Shown: in pieces, positions 1 to 9,141 of the stretch
Layout of the letters: every line of letters starts with the position of its first letter
How positions within the stretch are numbered: position 1 is the first letter of the stretch
Assembly: GCF_014117425.1 (NCBI RefSeq)
Contig: NZ_CP059725.1
Span: 62,001-126,000, forward strand
Direction of reading: 5' to 3'
DNA from: Bartonella sp. HY038
GTDB taxonomy: Bacteria > Pseudomonadota > Alphaproteobacteria > Rhizobiales > Rhizobiaceae
Length of the DNA stretch: 64,000 bases
Notes under the pieces: model-generated
Database searches by the model: none
Seen by the model: the letters and a program-made list of their open reading frames with translations, nothing else
What the model was told of the DNA's origin: nothing
Position numbers and translations under genes: made by a program

Positions 1-161
1 CATTCAATCAATAAATTGAATGATTAATTTATGGTAATGACAATGTCAATAAAATATTATATAGGGTGCTAAAGGTGTATTGTTTGGTTTTTCAAAAATT
101 GTGTGACAGAGGCAAACAAGAATTCATATAATTATTTTATTGTTTAAATGAAGAACTCATC

Positions 162-812
162 ATGACACAAATTGAGCGTGTATATATGGAAAAAATGGCT
201 GATATTGCAAAAACTTTAGGGCATAGCCATCGCTTAAGTTTATTGAACCATATTGCTCAAGCAGAACGCTCCGTTGAGGTTTTGGCAGAGCTTTGCCATT
301 TGTCGATTGCCAATACATCGCAGCATTTACAACATTTGCGTCGAGCTGGTTTTGTTCAAACGCGCCGCGAGGGTAAAAATATTCATTACCGTTTAGGCGA
401 GGGACCAATAATTGGCCTTTTATTGTCTCTACGTGATTATGTTGAGTTCCAGCAAGTGGCTATGCAGCAAGTTATCAATGATAGTATCAGTAAACTTGCT
501 AAGTTAGAAGCTGTTTCGATTGAACAATTATTGGCGGATATGCATGATCAAAGTATCGTGGTTTTGGATGTGCGCTCACATGAAGAGTATACAAGCGGCC
601 ATTTGATTGGCGCGATCAATATTCCAACGGCTGAACTAGGTCAACGCTTATCAGAATTACCGCTTAAGAGTTATATTGTCGCTTATTGTCGTGGGCCTTA
701 TTGTGTTTTATCGACTGAGGCAGTGCGTATGCTCAATTCTAAGGGATATAAGGCGAAGCGTTTAGCTGCTGGATTTCCCGAATGGAAAGCAGCAGGCTTA
801 CCCATAGGATAA
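162..812 (+). CDS. ArsR-family transcriptional regulator with C-terminal rhodanese domain
   Basis: The 216-residue protein joins an N-terminal winged-helix ArsR/SmtB-type DNA-binding domain (about residues 10-90) to a rhodanese (sulfurtransferase) domain (about 115-214). The rhodanese part has the usual LDVRS..E(E/Y)..GHL.GA.NIP framework and an active-site loop CRGPYC with Cys176 and Cys181. This architecture is known from regulators thought to sense sulfur or metal/metalloid stress. Here the catalytic Cys could form a persulfide or act as a redox sensor, which is inference. The N-terminal half lacks an obvious metal-binding Cys motif such as CVC. ATG 162 gives full length; an in-frame ATG at 186 is a possible alternative. 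The gene is alone on its strand, convergent with hrcA, and its target is not visible. Confidence 0.85.
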   Translation: MTQIERVYMEKMADIAKTLGHSHRLSLLNHIAQAERSVEVLAELCHLSIANTSQHLQHLRRAGFVQTRREGKNIHYRLGEGPIIGLLLSLRDYVEFQQVAMQQVINDSISKLAKLEAVSIEQLLADMHDQSIVVLDVRSHEEYTSGHLIGAINIPTAELGQRLSELPLKSYIVAYCRGPYCVLSTEAVRMLNSKGYKAKRLAAGFPEWKAAGLPIG

Positions 813-953
813 AATATTTCATAAAATTATTGAATGTTTCTGGTTGAGTGCAATTAATAATTTGGTGATCAAACCCGGATAGAGTTTTTATGCTTAAAAA
901 GAATTAATACTCAAGAGAGAATTAAAATTTTAAACCTAAATTGAAGAATGAAC

Positions 954-2024
954 TTAACGCAATAAGCGTGAGACAAGTTGCGCGGTATAATCAACCATCG
1001 GCACAATGCGCGCATAATTAAGGCGTGTTGGGCCAATAACGCCTAAAGCACCAATGACCTTTTCATTGCTATCACGAAAAGGCGCAACCACCACCGATGA
1101 ACCAGACAAGGAAAATAATTTATTTTCAGATCCGATAAAAATACGCACGCCCGATGCTTCCTCGGCAAGGTCAAGCAATTGCACCATGCCATCGCGGGTT
1201 TCCAAATCATCAAACAAATTGCGTAAACGCTCGATATCTTCCTTGGCGTGAATATCTTCTAATAAATTTGCGCGGCCGCGCACAATAAGGCGCGCTGGCA
1301 TATCAGCACTGACGCCGCCCCAAACGGCAAGGCCATTATCGACCAATTGTTGGGAAAGCGTATCGAGATTGGCACGTGTTTCATCACGTTCACGGGCAAT
1401 ATCATCACGCACTTCGTTTAAGCTTCGTCCCTTAATGTGGGCATTAAGGTAATTACTGGCTTCCGCTAATTGTGAATGGGTAACGCCTTCTGGCAATTCT
1501 ACGATGCGGTTTTCAACTTCGCCATTTTGATTAACCAGTACAACTAAAGCGCGGCGCGGATCAAGGCGCACGAATTCAATATGCTTTAATGATCCATCGG
1601 ATTTAGTTGCTAAAACAAGCCCCGCACCGCGCGATAGACCAGAAAGCACTTGGCTTGCCTCGGTTAAAAATTGTTCAACTGACTGGCTGGAACCCGCAGC
1701 ATGCACTTGCTCTTCAATCTGTTTGCGTTCATTAGCCGGTAAATCACCAACCTCCATAAAAGCATCAACAAAAAAACGTAAGCCAAGCTCGGTTGGCATG
1801 CGACCGGCGGAAATATGCGGCGCATAAATAAGACCCGATTGTTCCAAATCGCTCATAACATTGCGAATAGTAGCAGGCGATAAAGACGATGTTAAATTGC
1901 GGGATAAATTACGTGAGCCTACCGGTTCGCCATCGGTTAAATAGCTTTCAACAATGCGGCGAAAAATCTCGCGAGAGCGCTCATCCATTTCACCCAATCC
2001 CATTGTATCAAAAACCGATGACAT
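954..2024 (-). CDS. hrcA: Heat-inducible transcription repressor HrcA
   Basis: HrcA represses class I heat-shock genes (groESL, dnaK operon) by binding CIRCE elements, and is itself stabilised by GroEL. The 356-residue product has the winged-helix N-terminus ([10 protein letters not shown], then [13 protein letters not shown]), the APHISAGR motif and the conserved C-terminal block ending [20 protein letters not shown]. Length and sequence resemble Brucella HrcA as I recall it. The reading frame extends to a TTG at 2039, but the ATG at 2024 gives the family's usual N-terminus and is preferred. It is divergent from rph. The grpE gene that often follows hrcA in Brucella is absent; the ArsR-rhodanese gene lies there instead. 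I see no clear CIRCE in the upstream region. Confidence 0.95.
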   Translation of the reverse strand: MSSVFDTMGLGEMDERSREIFRRIVESYLTDGEPVGSRNLSRNLTSSLSPATIRNVMSDLEQSGLIYAPHISAGRMPTELGLRFFVDAFMEVGDLPANERKQIEEQVHAAGSSQSVEQFLTEASQVLSGLSRGAGLVLATKSDGSLKHIEFVRLDPRRALVVLVNQNGEVENRIVELPEGVTHSQLAEASNYLNAHIKGRSLNEVRDDIARERDETRANLDTLSQQLVDNGLAVWGGVSADMPARLIVRGRANLLEDIHAKEDIERLRNLFDDLETRDGMVQLLDLAEEASGVRIFIGSENKLFSLSGSSVVVAPFRDSNEKVIGALGVIGPTRLNYARIVPMVDYTAQLVSRLLR

Positions 2025-2412
2025 GATATTAAAACCCAAAATCTTCTTGTTCGCTTTAAGCGCGGTTAAAAGCAGCGCATAAATACATTGCTTTATATAT
2101 AGCTATTTTAAAATATAGGATCAATAATTATAAATGATTGATAGTGGTCATGTATTTATAAAAAGCAAAAGCAAACGATTACAATTGTCCACACCAATAT
2201 AGTCAATTCATGATAAAAATTGAAAAAAAAATCAAAATACGTATTTGTTTATTTAATTTCAAAGTCTAATAGTTTAAACGTGAAAATCTGCTTTTGGTAT
2301 TTTATGAAAGCAGCTATATCTTATATTGTCCCCGTGCCCGATGAAAGATCAAGTTCTTATGAATTGCATCTTTTAATATCTTTCGTGGCATAAAATTAGA
2401 AAGGCCTTTTCC
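2025..2412. other. Divergent hrcA/rph intergenic region
   Basis: This AT-rich stretch must hold the promoters of hrcA (leftward) and of rph-rdgB-hemW (rightward). I looked for a CIRCE inverted repeat (TTAGCACTC-N9-GAGTGCTAA) and did not find one. No convincing -35/-10 pair stands out by eye. The sequence just before rph has a weak purine-rich site (AAAGG) suitable as a ribosome binding site. No small gene is supported. Confidence 0.5.
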
Positions 2413-3135
2413 ATGCGTCATTCCAACCGTTCCAATGATCAAATGCGACCAATTTCTTTTGAACGGGGGGTCAATAAGCACGCTGAAGGCTCATGTTTGG
2501 TTAAATTTGGCGATACCCATGTTTTATGTACGGCAAGCTTGGAAGAGCGCGTTCCTGGTTGGATGCGTAATACAGGTAAAGGTTGGATAACAGCTGAATA
2601 TGGCATGTTGCCACGTTCAACCAACGACCGTATGCGCCGTGAAGCGTCATCAGGTAAGCAAGGTGGTCGCACACTTGAAATTCAGCGTCTTATTGGCCGC
2701 TCATTGCGCGCTGTTGTTGATTTGCAAGCCTTGGGTGAAATGCAAATTACCGTTGATTGCGATGTATTGCAGGCTGATGGTGGCACTCGTACCGCTGCTA
2801 TTACTGGTGGCTTTATCGCACTTTATGATTGCTTTGGCTTGATGGAAAAACGCCAGATCGTTCGCGTCGAGCGCGTATTGAAAGATCATGTTGCAGCGAT
2901 TAGCTGTGGTATTATTGGCGGCGAGCCAATGATTGATCTTGATTATAATGAAGATTCAACCGCTGGAACAGACGCCAATTTTGTGATGACTGGCAAGGGC
3001 GGTATTGTTGAAATTCAAGGCACTGCTGAAGGTGAGCCTTTCTCACAAGACCAGTTCGACAGTCTTTTAAAGCTTGCCCGTAATGGCATCAACCAATTGG
3101 TTGAATTGCAAAAACAGGCAATTGCTAAAGTTTAA
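2413..3135 (+). CDS. rph: Ribonuclease PH
   Basis: RNase PH is a phosphorolytic 3'-5' exoribonuclease that trims the 3' ends of tRNA precursors. The 240-residue product matches the family length. It shows the N-terminal R.(I/M)RP.SFERG pattern, [12 protein letters not shown], the phosphate-binding [15 protein letters not shown] block, the [18 protein letters not shown] catalytic region and a C-terminal EIQGTAEG motif. It is the first gene of a likely rph-rdgB-hemW operon, with rdgB starting within about 20 bases of its stop. This order is conserved in Rhizobiales. Confidence 0.97.
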   Translation: MRHSNRSNDQMRPISFERGVNKHAEGSCLVKFGDTHVLCTASLEERVPGWMRNTGKGWITAEYGMLPRSTNDRMRREASSGKQGGRTLEIQRLIGRSLRAVVDLQALGEMQITVDCDVLQADGGTRTAAITGGFIALYDCFGLMEKRQIVRVERVLKDHVAAISCGIIGGEPMIDLDYNEDSTAGTDANFVMTGKGGIVEIQGTAEGEPFSQDQFDSLLKLARNGINQLVELQKQAIAKV

Positions 3136-3152
3136 AAATGTGTGGCTTAAAA

Positions 3153-3797
3153 ATGCGTACATTAGATACAAAAGATATTATTGTTGCCACTCATAATGCT
3201 GGCAAGGTAAAGGAAATTGCCGAGCTTATTGGTCCATTTGGCTTTCATACCAAATCAGCCGGAGAGCTTGGTTTACCTGAGCCTGTTGAGACGGGCACTA
3301 CTTTTGAGCAAAATGCCTATATCAAAGCATTTGCTGCCGCCAAAGCGACTGGCTTGCCAGCCTTGTCAGATGATTCTGGTTTAGAAGTTGATAGTCTTAA
3401 TAAAGAGCCGGGTGTTTATACGGCTGATTGGGCTATTCAAGCCGATGGTAGCCGTGATTTTGCTAATGCTATGCAAAAGGTGGAAACTGCCTTGCAAGAA
3501 AAAAGCGCAGTGCGTGATGAGCAGCGTCATGGCCGCTTTGTAAGTGTGCTTTGCCTTGCTTGGCCTGATGGTTATGCTGAATATTTCCGTGGGGAAATTG
3601 AAGGCATAATTGTTTGGCCACCGCGCGGTGATCAAGGTTTTGGCTATGATCCAATTTTTCAGCCCGAAGGTTTTGATACCACTTTTGGTGAAATGTCGGC
3701 GAGCCAAAAACACGGTTGGAAAAAGGGTGATAGTGAAGCGCTATCACACCGCGCCCGTGCCTTTAAGCTTTTTGCTGAAAATATGCTGGAAGATTAA
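3153..3797 (+). CDS. rdgB: RdgB/HAM1 XTP/dITP diphosphatase
   Basis: This enzyme hydrolyses non-canonical purine triphosphates (ITP, dITP, XTP) to monophosphates and so keeps them out of nucleic acids. The 214-residue product has the N-terminal THNAGK nucleotide-binding motif, [21 protein letters not shown], the central GFGYDPIF motif and the C-terminal SHRARAF motif, all typical of the HAM1/RdgB family. An in-frame ATG at 3138 is possible, but the one at 3153 places the N-terminus as in relatives (MR....IVATHN). The stop overlaps the ATG of hemW by one base (TAATG), so the two genes are probably translationally coupled. Confidence 0.95.
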   Translation: MRTLDTKDIIVATHNAGKVKEIAELIGPFGFHTKSAGELGLPEPVETGTTFEQNAYIKAFAAAKATGLPALSDDSGLEVDSLNKEPGVYTADWAIQADGSRDFANAMQKVETALQEKSAVRDEQRHGRFVSVLCLAWPDGYAEYFRGEIEGIIVWPPRGDQGFGYDPIFQPEGFDTTFGEMSASQKHGWKKGDSEALSHRARAFKLFAENMLED

Positions 3798-4942
3798 TGC
3801 GCGAGCCTTTTGGCATTTATATCCATTGGCCGTTTTGCGCGGCCAAATGCCCCTATTGCGATTTTAATAGCCATGTACGGATGCGCGGTATTGATGAGCC
3901 GCGCTTTCGTGCGGCTTTTTCGCGTGAAATGACATCATTACGCGAGCGTATTGGCCATAAAAGCATCACCAGTATTTTTCTTGGTGGCGGCACGCCATCC
4001 TTAATGGAGCCGCAAACCGTTGCCCATTTATTAAATGAAGTTGCCCGCCATTGGACAATTGAAAATGGCGCAGAAATTACGATGGAAGCCAATCCATCAA
4101 GTGTCGAGGCAGATCGTTTCCGTGCTTATAAAAGCGCTGGGGTTAACCGTTTATCGCTTGGTGTGCAAGCGCTTGATGATGCAGAGCTAAAACGTCTTGG
4201 CCGTATTCATGATGTTAAACAAGCCATTTATGCAATTGGCCTTGCGCGTGATATTTTTCCGCGCCTGTCTTTTGACCTTATCTATGCTCGCCCCAATCAA
4301 ACACCGCAATCTTGGGAGAGTGAGTTAAATCAAGCGATTGACCTTGCTGCCGATCATTTATCGCTTTATCAATTAACTATTGAAGAAGGCACCGCCTTTC
4401 AGCGCCTTTATGAAGCAGGAAAGTTAAAACTGCCAGAGCCTGAAGATGCGGCATTGCTTTATGACATTACCCAAAATGTCACGGCTAAGCGTGGTTTACC
4501 CGCTTATGAAATTTCCAATCATGCGGTGCCGGGGGCTGAATCGCAGCATAATTTACTTTATTGGCGCTATCAGCAATATTTAGGCATTGGCCCTGGTGCG
4601 CATGGTCGTTTTATTGAAGGTGATAAGCGCACGGTTACAATAACCGAAAAACTGCCAGAAAAATGGTGCGATTTGGTTGAAGAAAAAGGCCACGGTATTA
4701 TTGAGGAGGAATATTTAACCAAAGATAATCAAGCCGATGAAATGCTGCTTATGGGGCTTCGCCTTTATGAGGGGCTAGATATCCATTCGCTTGAATCCTT
4801 GCGCGGAAAGCCGCTTGATAATAAAGTGATGGTTGAATTACAAGAATATGGCCTTATTGAAATGGTTGGCAATAGCCGCTTACGCGCTAGCGATAAAGGG
4901 CGCATTTTGCTTGACCATATTATCGGAAAGCTTGTCGCTTAA
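3797..4942 (+). CDS. hemW: Radical SAM heme chaperone HemW
   Basis: HemW is a radical-SAM protein, often misannotated as oxygen-independent coproporphyrinogen oxidase, that binds heme and delivers it to respiratory enzymes. The 381-residue protein has the [4Fe-4S]-binding CX3CX2C motif at Cys14, Cys18 and Cys21, followed by the GGGTPS SAM-binding motif, EANPSS, the NRLSLGVQ block and the C-terminal HemN-type domain. Methionine 1 overlaps the rdgB stop, which supports this start. It is the last recognisable core gene before the paralog array; a new Shine-Dalgarno sequence and a different gene class begin about 35 bases later. Confidence 0.95.
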   Translation: MREPFGIYIHWPFCAAKCPYCDFNSHVRMRGIDEPRFRAAFSREMTSLRERIGHKSITSIFLGGGTPSLMEPQTVAHLLNEVARHWTIENGAEITMEANPSSVEADRFRAYKSAGVNRLSLGVQALDDAELKRLGRIHDVKQAIYAIGLARDIFPRLSFDLIYARPNQTPQSWESELNQAIDLAADHLSLYQLTIEEGTAFQRLYEAGKLKLPEPEDAALLYDITQNVTAKRGLPAYEISNHAVPGAESQHNLLYWRYQQYLGIGPGAHGRFIEGDKRTVTITEKLPEKWCDLVEEKGHGIIEEEYLTKDNQADEMLLMGLRLYEGLDIHSLESLRGKPLDNKVMVELQEYGLIEMVGNSRLRASDKGRILLDHIIGKLVA

Positions 4943-4976
4943 ACGATTCAAAAAATCAAAATAAGGGTGATGGTCA

Positions 4977-5971
4977 ATGAGTGAAATACAAGGGGATATT
5001 TTACCTATAGAGTTACCCGCAAAAAGAATTCAACTGGTTTATCTTACCAATTGGGGTATTGTTTTAGCCGTTTTACCTTGGACGTTGTTTTTTTTGTTAT
5101 TGTTTTTTGGACCATTTTTGATTGGTGGTTATCACCCTATGAAACACTTATGGAATGATTGGGTCGTTTCTAGAAACTATGAAACCATTCCAAATACTTA
5201 TGCTGATTATTCTTGTTGGGATAATGGTGGGAGGCCAAGATATACAACTTGCGGCGTTACATATTATGCAAATATTTCCTCACTTAAACAAAAGCTCAAT
5301 ATTAGGTTTGAGAATTATCCTTATAGCTGGTTTAATGTTTTAACGCCGGATGATTTGGTTTTAGAGGGTCAATCATCAATGATCCGTAGTGTTTATAACC
5401 CCAGTAGAACAACGTTTCTTTTTGGTGTTGAAACAATTAAAATACGCTTTTTAACTTATTTTGCTTGGCAATTATTACTATTCTTGGTTCTCGTTGCTTG
5501 GTTTTTTGGCTTGTTTTTTTATTGGCGCATATATTATTGGCGCAGTGTTGCCAATGATGTATGTTTGAAAGCGGTAAAAATTGTTGATGTAAAGCAGAAC
5601 AGACGAAAAGAAATATTATATCATTATTATGGCTTAAGCCCATCAATACTTGCTATGAATATGCGGGTTTTACCTTATTCTTCTGGAATTATAATAAATC
5701 CTGCTGCTTTTAATACTTCATTTACTTTTTTTAAAAAGGATAAGCAGCCTTTTTATTTAGATGAAGAGAAAACAATTGCTGTTGCGATTGAAGCAAAGCA
5801 AGCAGGTGGGGCTATATACTTGATCATGATTTAACTTGGCTAAAACTATCGCCAGAAGACAAACAAAAACTTGTTGCAAATATTAAAGCCTATCAACAAT
5901 GGATTGCACAGCACCCTGAAAAATTGCAACAATTAAGCGCAGCAATTGATGCAAAGCCAAAAATTAGATAA
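4977..5971 (+). pseudogene. Array copy 1: two-TM unknown membrane protein, frameshifted
   Basis: First member of a six-copy tandem family I do not recognise. It starts at an ATG preceded by AAGGGTGA. The frame reads to a TGATTTAA region at 5834, but the conserved C-terminus (LDHDLTWL, then NIKAYQQWIAQHPEKLQQ) continues in another frame to the TAA at 5971. Adding one G to the GGGG run at 5808-5811 restores the frame and gives 331 residues, like copy 2. The predicted layout is TM1 (about 26-50), an extracytoplasmic loop with a Cys pair (YSCW and TTCGV), TM2 (about 158-185) and a C-terminal domain. If the frame is truly broken, the protein loses about the last 50 residues. It could also be a slippage-controlled or sequencing-affected gene. 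No function is known to me. Confidence 0.75.
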
Positions 5972-5999
5972 ATGCTTAAAAAGCAAGGGCGGCAAAGTA

Positions 6000-6998
6000 A
6001 TGAGTGAGCTAAAAGACAATAGTTTAGATATAGAATTGCCGGTTAAAAAAATCCGGCTCACCTATCGAAGCAATTTAGGGATTATACTTGTTTTAACTTT
6101 TTGGACTTTGTTTTTTTGTCTAATTTTAATTGGACCTGTTATTATAGGTTCCTATTATCCAATTAAGCGTTTATGGAATGATTGGGTTGTTTCAAAAAAT
6201 TATGAATTTATTCCAAATGCTTATGCAGGTTTTGGCTGTAACGAATATGAGAGTATGTTAGATTATGTTAATTGTGGTGTTATATTCAATGTTGGTAACC
6301 CGTATAAAGAAGAAAAATTAAGAGATGGTTTTGAAGATTATCCCTATAGTTGGCAAGTTTTTTTAACGCCAAAGAATTTGTCTATGGAAGGCAAATCTCC
6401 AATGGTTAGGAGTGTTGATGATCCAAGTAGAACCAGTTTTTTATTTGGTATTGAAACAGTAAAAATACGTTTTTTAAGTCTGTTGATAACAAAAGCGTTT
6501 CAATTTACATTTATAGCCGTATGGTTTTATGGGCTTTATATATGGTGGAAAATTTACTATTGGCGGCGATTTCCCAATAATGTTCAGCTTAAAGCTGTCA
6601 AAATTGCTTCGATTTATGTGGCTGAAGGTAAGGGAAAAGTTTACCACTTTTTTGGCTTAAGCCCATCTATTGCTGCTAGCGGTATAAGATATTTGCCTTC
6701 ATCGGTTACCATTGTTATGCCAAATCCTATGCGGCATGCCTTGGCTGCAACCCAATTGCGTAACGGGTTGGAGCCTATATTTTTAGATAAAGAACAAACC
6801 ATTGGTGTTGCCATCGAAGCGCAGCAAGCTGGTAGCGGCTATCTGCTGGATTATAATTTGACTTATCTTGTTTTATCAAAAAAGGACAAGGAAAAGCTCA
6901 TTACCAATATTAAAGCCTATCAAGCATGGCTTGCTCAACATCCTGAAAAATTGCAACAATTAAGTGAGGCAATCGACGCAAAGCCAAAAAATAGATAA
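6000..6998 (+). CDS. Array copy 2: two-TM unknown membrane protein, intact
   Basis: An intact 332-residue member of the tandem family, best used as its reference. An N-terminal IELPVKKIRL motif (residues 11-20) precedes TM1 (about 26-50). A loop of about 110 residues follows with PIKRLWNDW, Cys80 and Cys92, YSW..FLTP and RSVDDPSRTSFLFG. TM2 lies at about 160-184, and the C-terminal domain (185-332) carries LKAVKI, FFGLSPS, PIFLD.EQTIGVAIEAQQAG and NIKAYQAWLAQHPEKLQQ. Two Cys in an extracytoplasmic loop suggest a disulfide (inference). The start at 6000 has AAGGGCGG upstream; the frame is also open further 5', inside the tail of copy 1. The gene-to-gene junction is nearly repeated at the copy 2/copy 3 boundary. 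Function unknown. Confidence 0.85.
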   Translation: MSELKDNSLDIELPVKKIRLTYRSNLGIILVLTFWTLFFCLILIGPVIIGSYYPIKRLWNDWVVSKNYEFIPNAYAGFGCNEYESMLDYVNCGVIFNVGNPYKEEKLRDGFEDYPYSWQVFLTPKNLSMEGKSPMVRSVDDPSRTSFLFGIETVKIRFLSLLITKAFQFTFIAVWFYGLYIWWKIYYWRRFPNNVQLKAVKIASIYVAEGKGKVYHFFGLSPSIAASGIRYLPSSVTIVMPNPMRHALAATQLRNGLEPIFLDKEQTIGVAIEAQQAGSGYLLDYNLTYLVLSKKDKEKLITNIKAYQAWLAQHPEKLQQLSEAIDAKPKNR

Positions 6999-7026
6999 AT
7001 GCTTAAAAAGCAAGGGCGGCAAAGTA

Positions 7027-8025
7027 ATGAGTGAGCTAAAAGACAATATTTTGGATATTGAACTACCGGTAAAAAAAATACGGCTTACCTATCTGAGTAA
7101 TTTGGGGCTTATACTGGTTTTAACTTTTTGGACTTTGCTTTTTTCTCTTTTTTTTATAGGGCCTGTTTTGATAGGTAGTTATTATCCAATAAAGCGTTTA
7201 TGGAATGATTGGGTTATTTCAAACACTTATGAAGTCATTCCAAATAGAGATGCCCAATATAGCTGTTATGAACATAAGAAGTCGTTAAATTATTATAATT
7301 GTGAAGTAACATTCAATGTCAATAATCGTTTTGAAAAAGAAGAATTAAATTTTAGAGTTGAACAGTATCCTTATAGTTGGCACAGTTTTTTAACGCCCGA
7401 TGACTTAGTATTAAATGGCTTGTCACCTATGGTGCGCAGTGTGGATGATCCAAGCAGAACCAGTTTTTTATTTGGTATTGAAACAATAAAAATACGGCTT
7501 TTAAATTTAATATTTACAAAATTGTTCCAGCTTACATTTGTAGCGGTTTGTTTTTATGGGCTTTATGTATGGTGGGACATTTATTAATGGCGACGCTTTC
7601 CTAATAATGTGCAGCTTAAAGCTGTAAAAATTGCTTCTATTTATGTGGCTAAGGGTAAAGGGAAAGTTTACTATTTTTTTGGTTTAAGCCCTTCTATTGC
7701 CGAAATGAGCTTTCAATACGTGCCTTCATCGGTTACGATTGTTATGCCAAACCCTATGCGGCATGCCTTGGCAGCAACGCAATTGCGTAACGGGTTAGAG
7801 CCTATATTTTTAGATAAAGAACAAACCATTGGTGTTGCCATTGAAGCGCAGCAAGCTGGTAGCGGCTATCTGCTGGATTATAATTTAACCTATCTTGTTT
7901 TATCAAAAAAAGACAAGGAAAAGCTCATTGCCAATATTAAAACCTATCAAGCATGGATTGCACAGCACCCTGAAAAATTGCAACAATTAAGTGAGGCAAT
8001 CGACGCAAAGCCAAAAACTAGATAA
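7027..8025 (+). pseudogene. Array copy 3: two-TM unknown membrane protein, in-frame stop
   Basis: Third tandem copy, closest to copy 2 and exactly the same length (999 bases). An in-frame TAA at 7585-7587 replaces the Tyr codon of the conserved IYYWRR segment just after TM2 (copy 2 has TAT there). The frame continues without other damage to the TAA at 8023-8025. A protein stopping here would keep TM1, the Cys-pair loop (YSCY and YNCEV) and TM2 but lose the whole C-terminal domain of about 145 residues. An internal ATG at 7609 could restart the downstream part, but no good ribosome binding site is evident. The C-terminal portion is nearly identical to copy 2, which suggests recent duplication or gene conversion. 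Confidence 0.75.
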
Positions 8026-8055
8026 AGATCTATAGTAATTAGGGTGACAGTTGCA

Positions 8056-9078
8056 ATGAGTGAAATACAAGATAATACTGTTGATATAGAGTTACCTAAA
8101 AAGAGAATTAGGTTAAAATACGGAACGAATTGGATCATTATATTAGTATTGTCTTTTTGGACGCTTTTTACTGCGTTAGGTATTTATTTTATTTTTGGTA
8201 ATTCTTATGGTCCTGTTAAACGCTTATGGAATGATTGGCGTGTTTCACAAAATTATGAAATAATTCCGGATAGCTATGCTAGATATCAATGTTGGAATGA
8301 TGTCGGTGATGTTGGAAAAATAATAAATTGTGGGGTGACATTTAATTTAGGTCAGCGCAATGAACAAAAATTAAATTCTCGCAGAGAACATAAGCCTTAT
8401 AGTTGGTTTCGATTTTTAACTCCTGATAATATTAATCTATCTGGTACCTCACCAATGATAAGAAGTGTTAATGATCCCAGTAAAATAAGTTTCTTTTTTG
8501 GTGTTGAAATATTAAAGATACGTTTTTTAACGTTACTTGGTCAAATAGCATTTCCAAGCATAATATTTTCTGTTTTCCTTTGGGGGCTATATATTTGGTG
8601 GCGGGTTTTGTATTGGCGCAGTGTGCCTAATGATGTCCGATTAAAAGTCGTTAAAATTGTTGGATATCACGATAGATGGCTTGGTAGAGTTTACTCATAT
8701 TATGGTTTGACAAAAGCTGAAGTGCTTGAGGCTTTAAAAATAAACCCGACACCTAACACTTGGGTTTTTACAAAGCCACTACGCACGCAGTTATCGAATA
8801 ATCCGATAAGAAAAAGTCAAAAACCCATTTTTTTAAGTAAAGAACAAAAATTTGGGTTAGCTATTGAAGCCAAGCAAGCAGGTGGTGGGTTTTTTCTTGA
8901 CCATAATTTAACGCGGCTTGCTTTATCCAAACAGGATAAAGCAAAATTACAGGCCAACATTAAAACCTATCAGACGTGGATTGCCCAGAACCCAGAAGCA
9001 TTGCAAAAATTTGATGCTTATATTGAAAATATGCCTGAAACTGAGCAGGATAAAATCTATAACCCACCTAAACAATAA
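8056..9078 (+). CDS. Array copy 4: two-TM unknown membrane protein, intact
   Basis: Intact 340-residue family member, more diverged than copies 2 and 3. It keeps IELPKKRIRLKY, TM1, KRLWNDW, a Cys pair (YQCW and NCGVTF), YSWFRFLTPDN, RSVNDPSKISFFFG, TM2 with WGLYIWWR, and the C-terminal PIFLSKEQKFGLAIEAKQAGGG and NIKTYQTWIAQNPE motifs. It ends with an NPPKQ tail, similar to the NPPKE/NPPKN tails of copies 5 and 6 and absent from copies 1-3, so the array has two subgroups. I chose ATG 8056 (start MSEIQ, as in copy 1) over an in-frame GTG at 8044. Function not recognised. Confidence 0.85.
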   Translation: MSEIQDNTVDIELPKKRIRLKYGTNWIIILVLSFWTLFTALGIYFIFGNSYGPVKRLWNDWRVSQNYEIIPDSYARYQCWNDVGDVGKIINCGVTFNLGQRNEQKLNSRREHKPYSWFRFLTPDNINLSGTSPMIRSVNDPSKISFFFGVEILKIRFLTLLGQIAFPSIIFSVFLWGLYIWWRVLYWRSVPNDVRLKVVKIVGYHDRWLGRVYSYYGLTKAEVLEALKINPTPNTWVFTKPLRTQLSNNPIRKSQKPIFLSKEQKFGLAIEAKQAGGGFFLDHNLTRLALSKQDKAKLQANIKTYQTWIAQNPEALQKFDAYIENMPETEQDKIYNPPKQ

Positions 9079-9141
9079 GTGACTTTAAGTCATTTTATAT
9101 ATTGGGGCAATAAATAGTTAGAATATAAAAGCGACAAACTG

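Noticed and set aside
2025..2412. Possible CIRCE element controlling hrcA.
   Set aside because: I found no TTAGCACTC-N9-GAGTGCTAA-like inverted repeat in the region.
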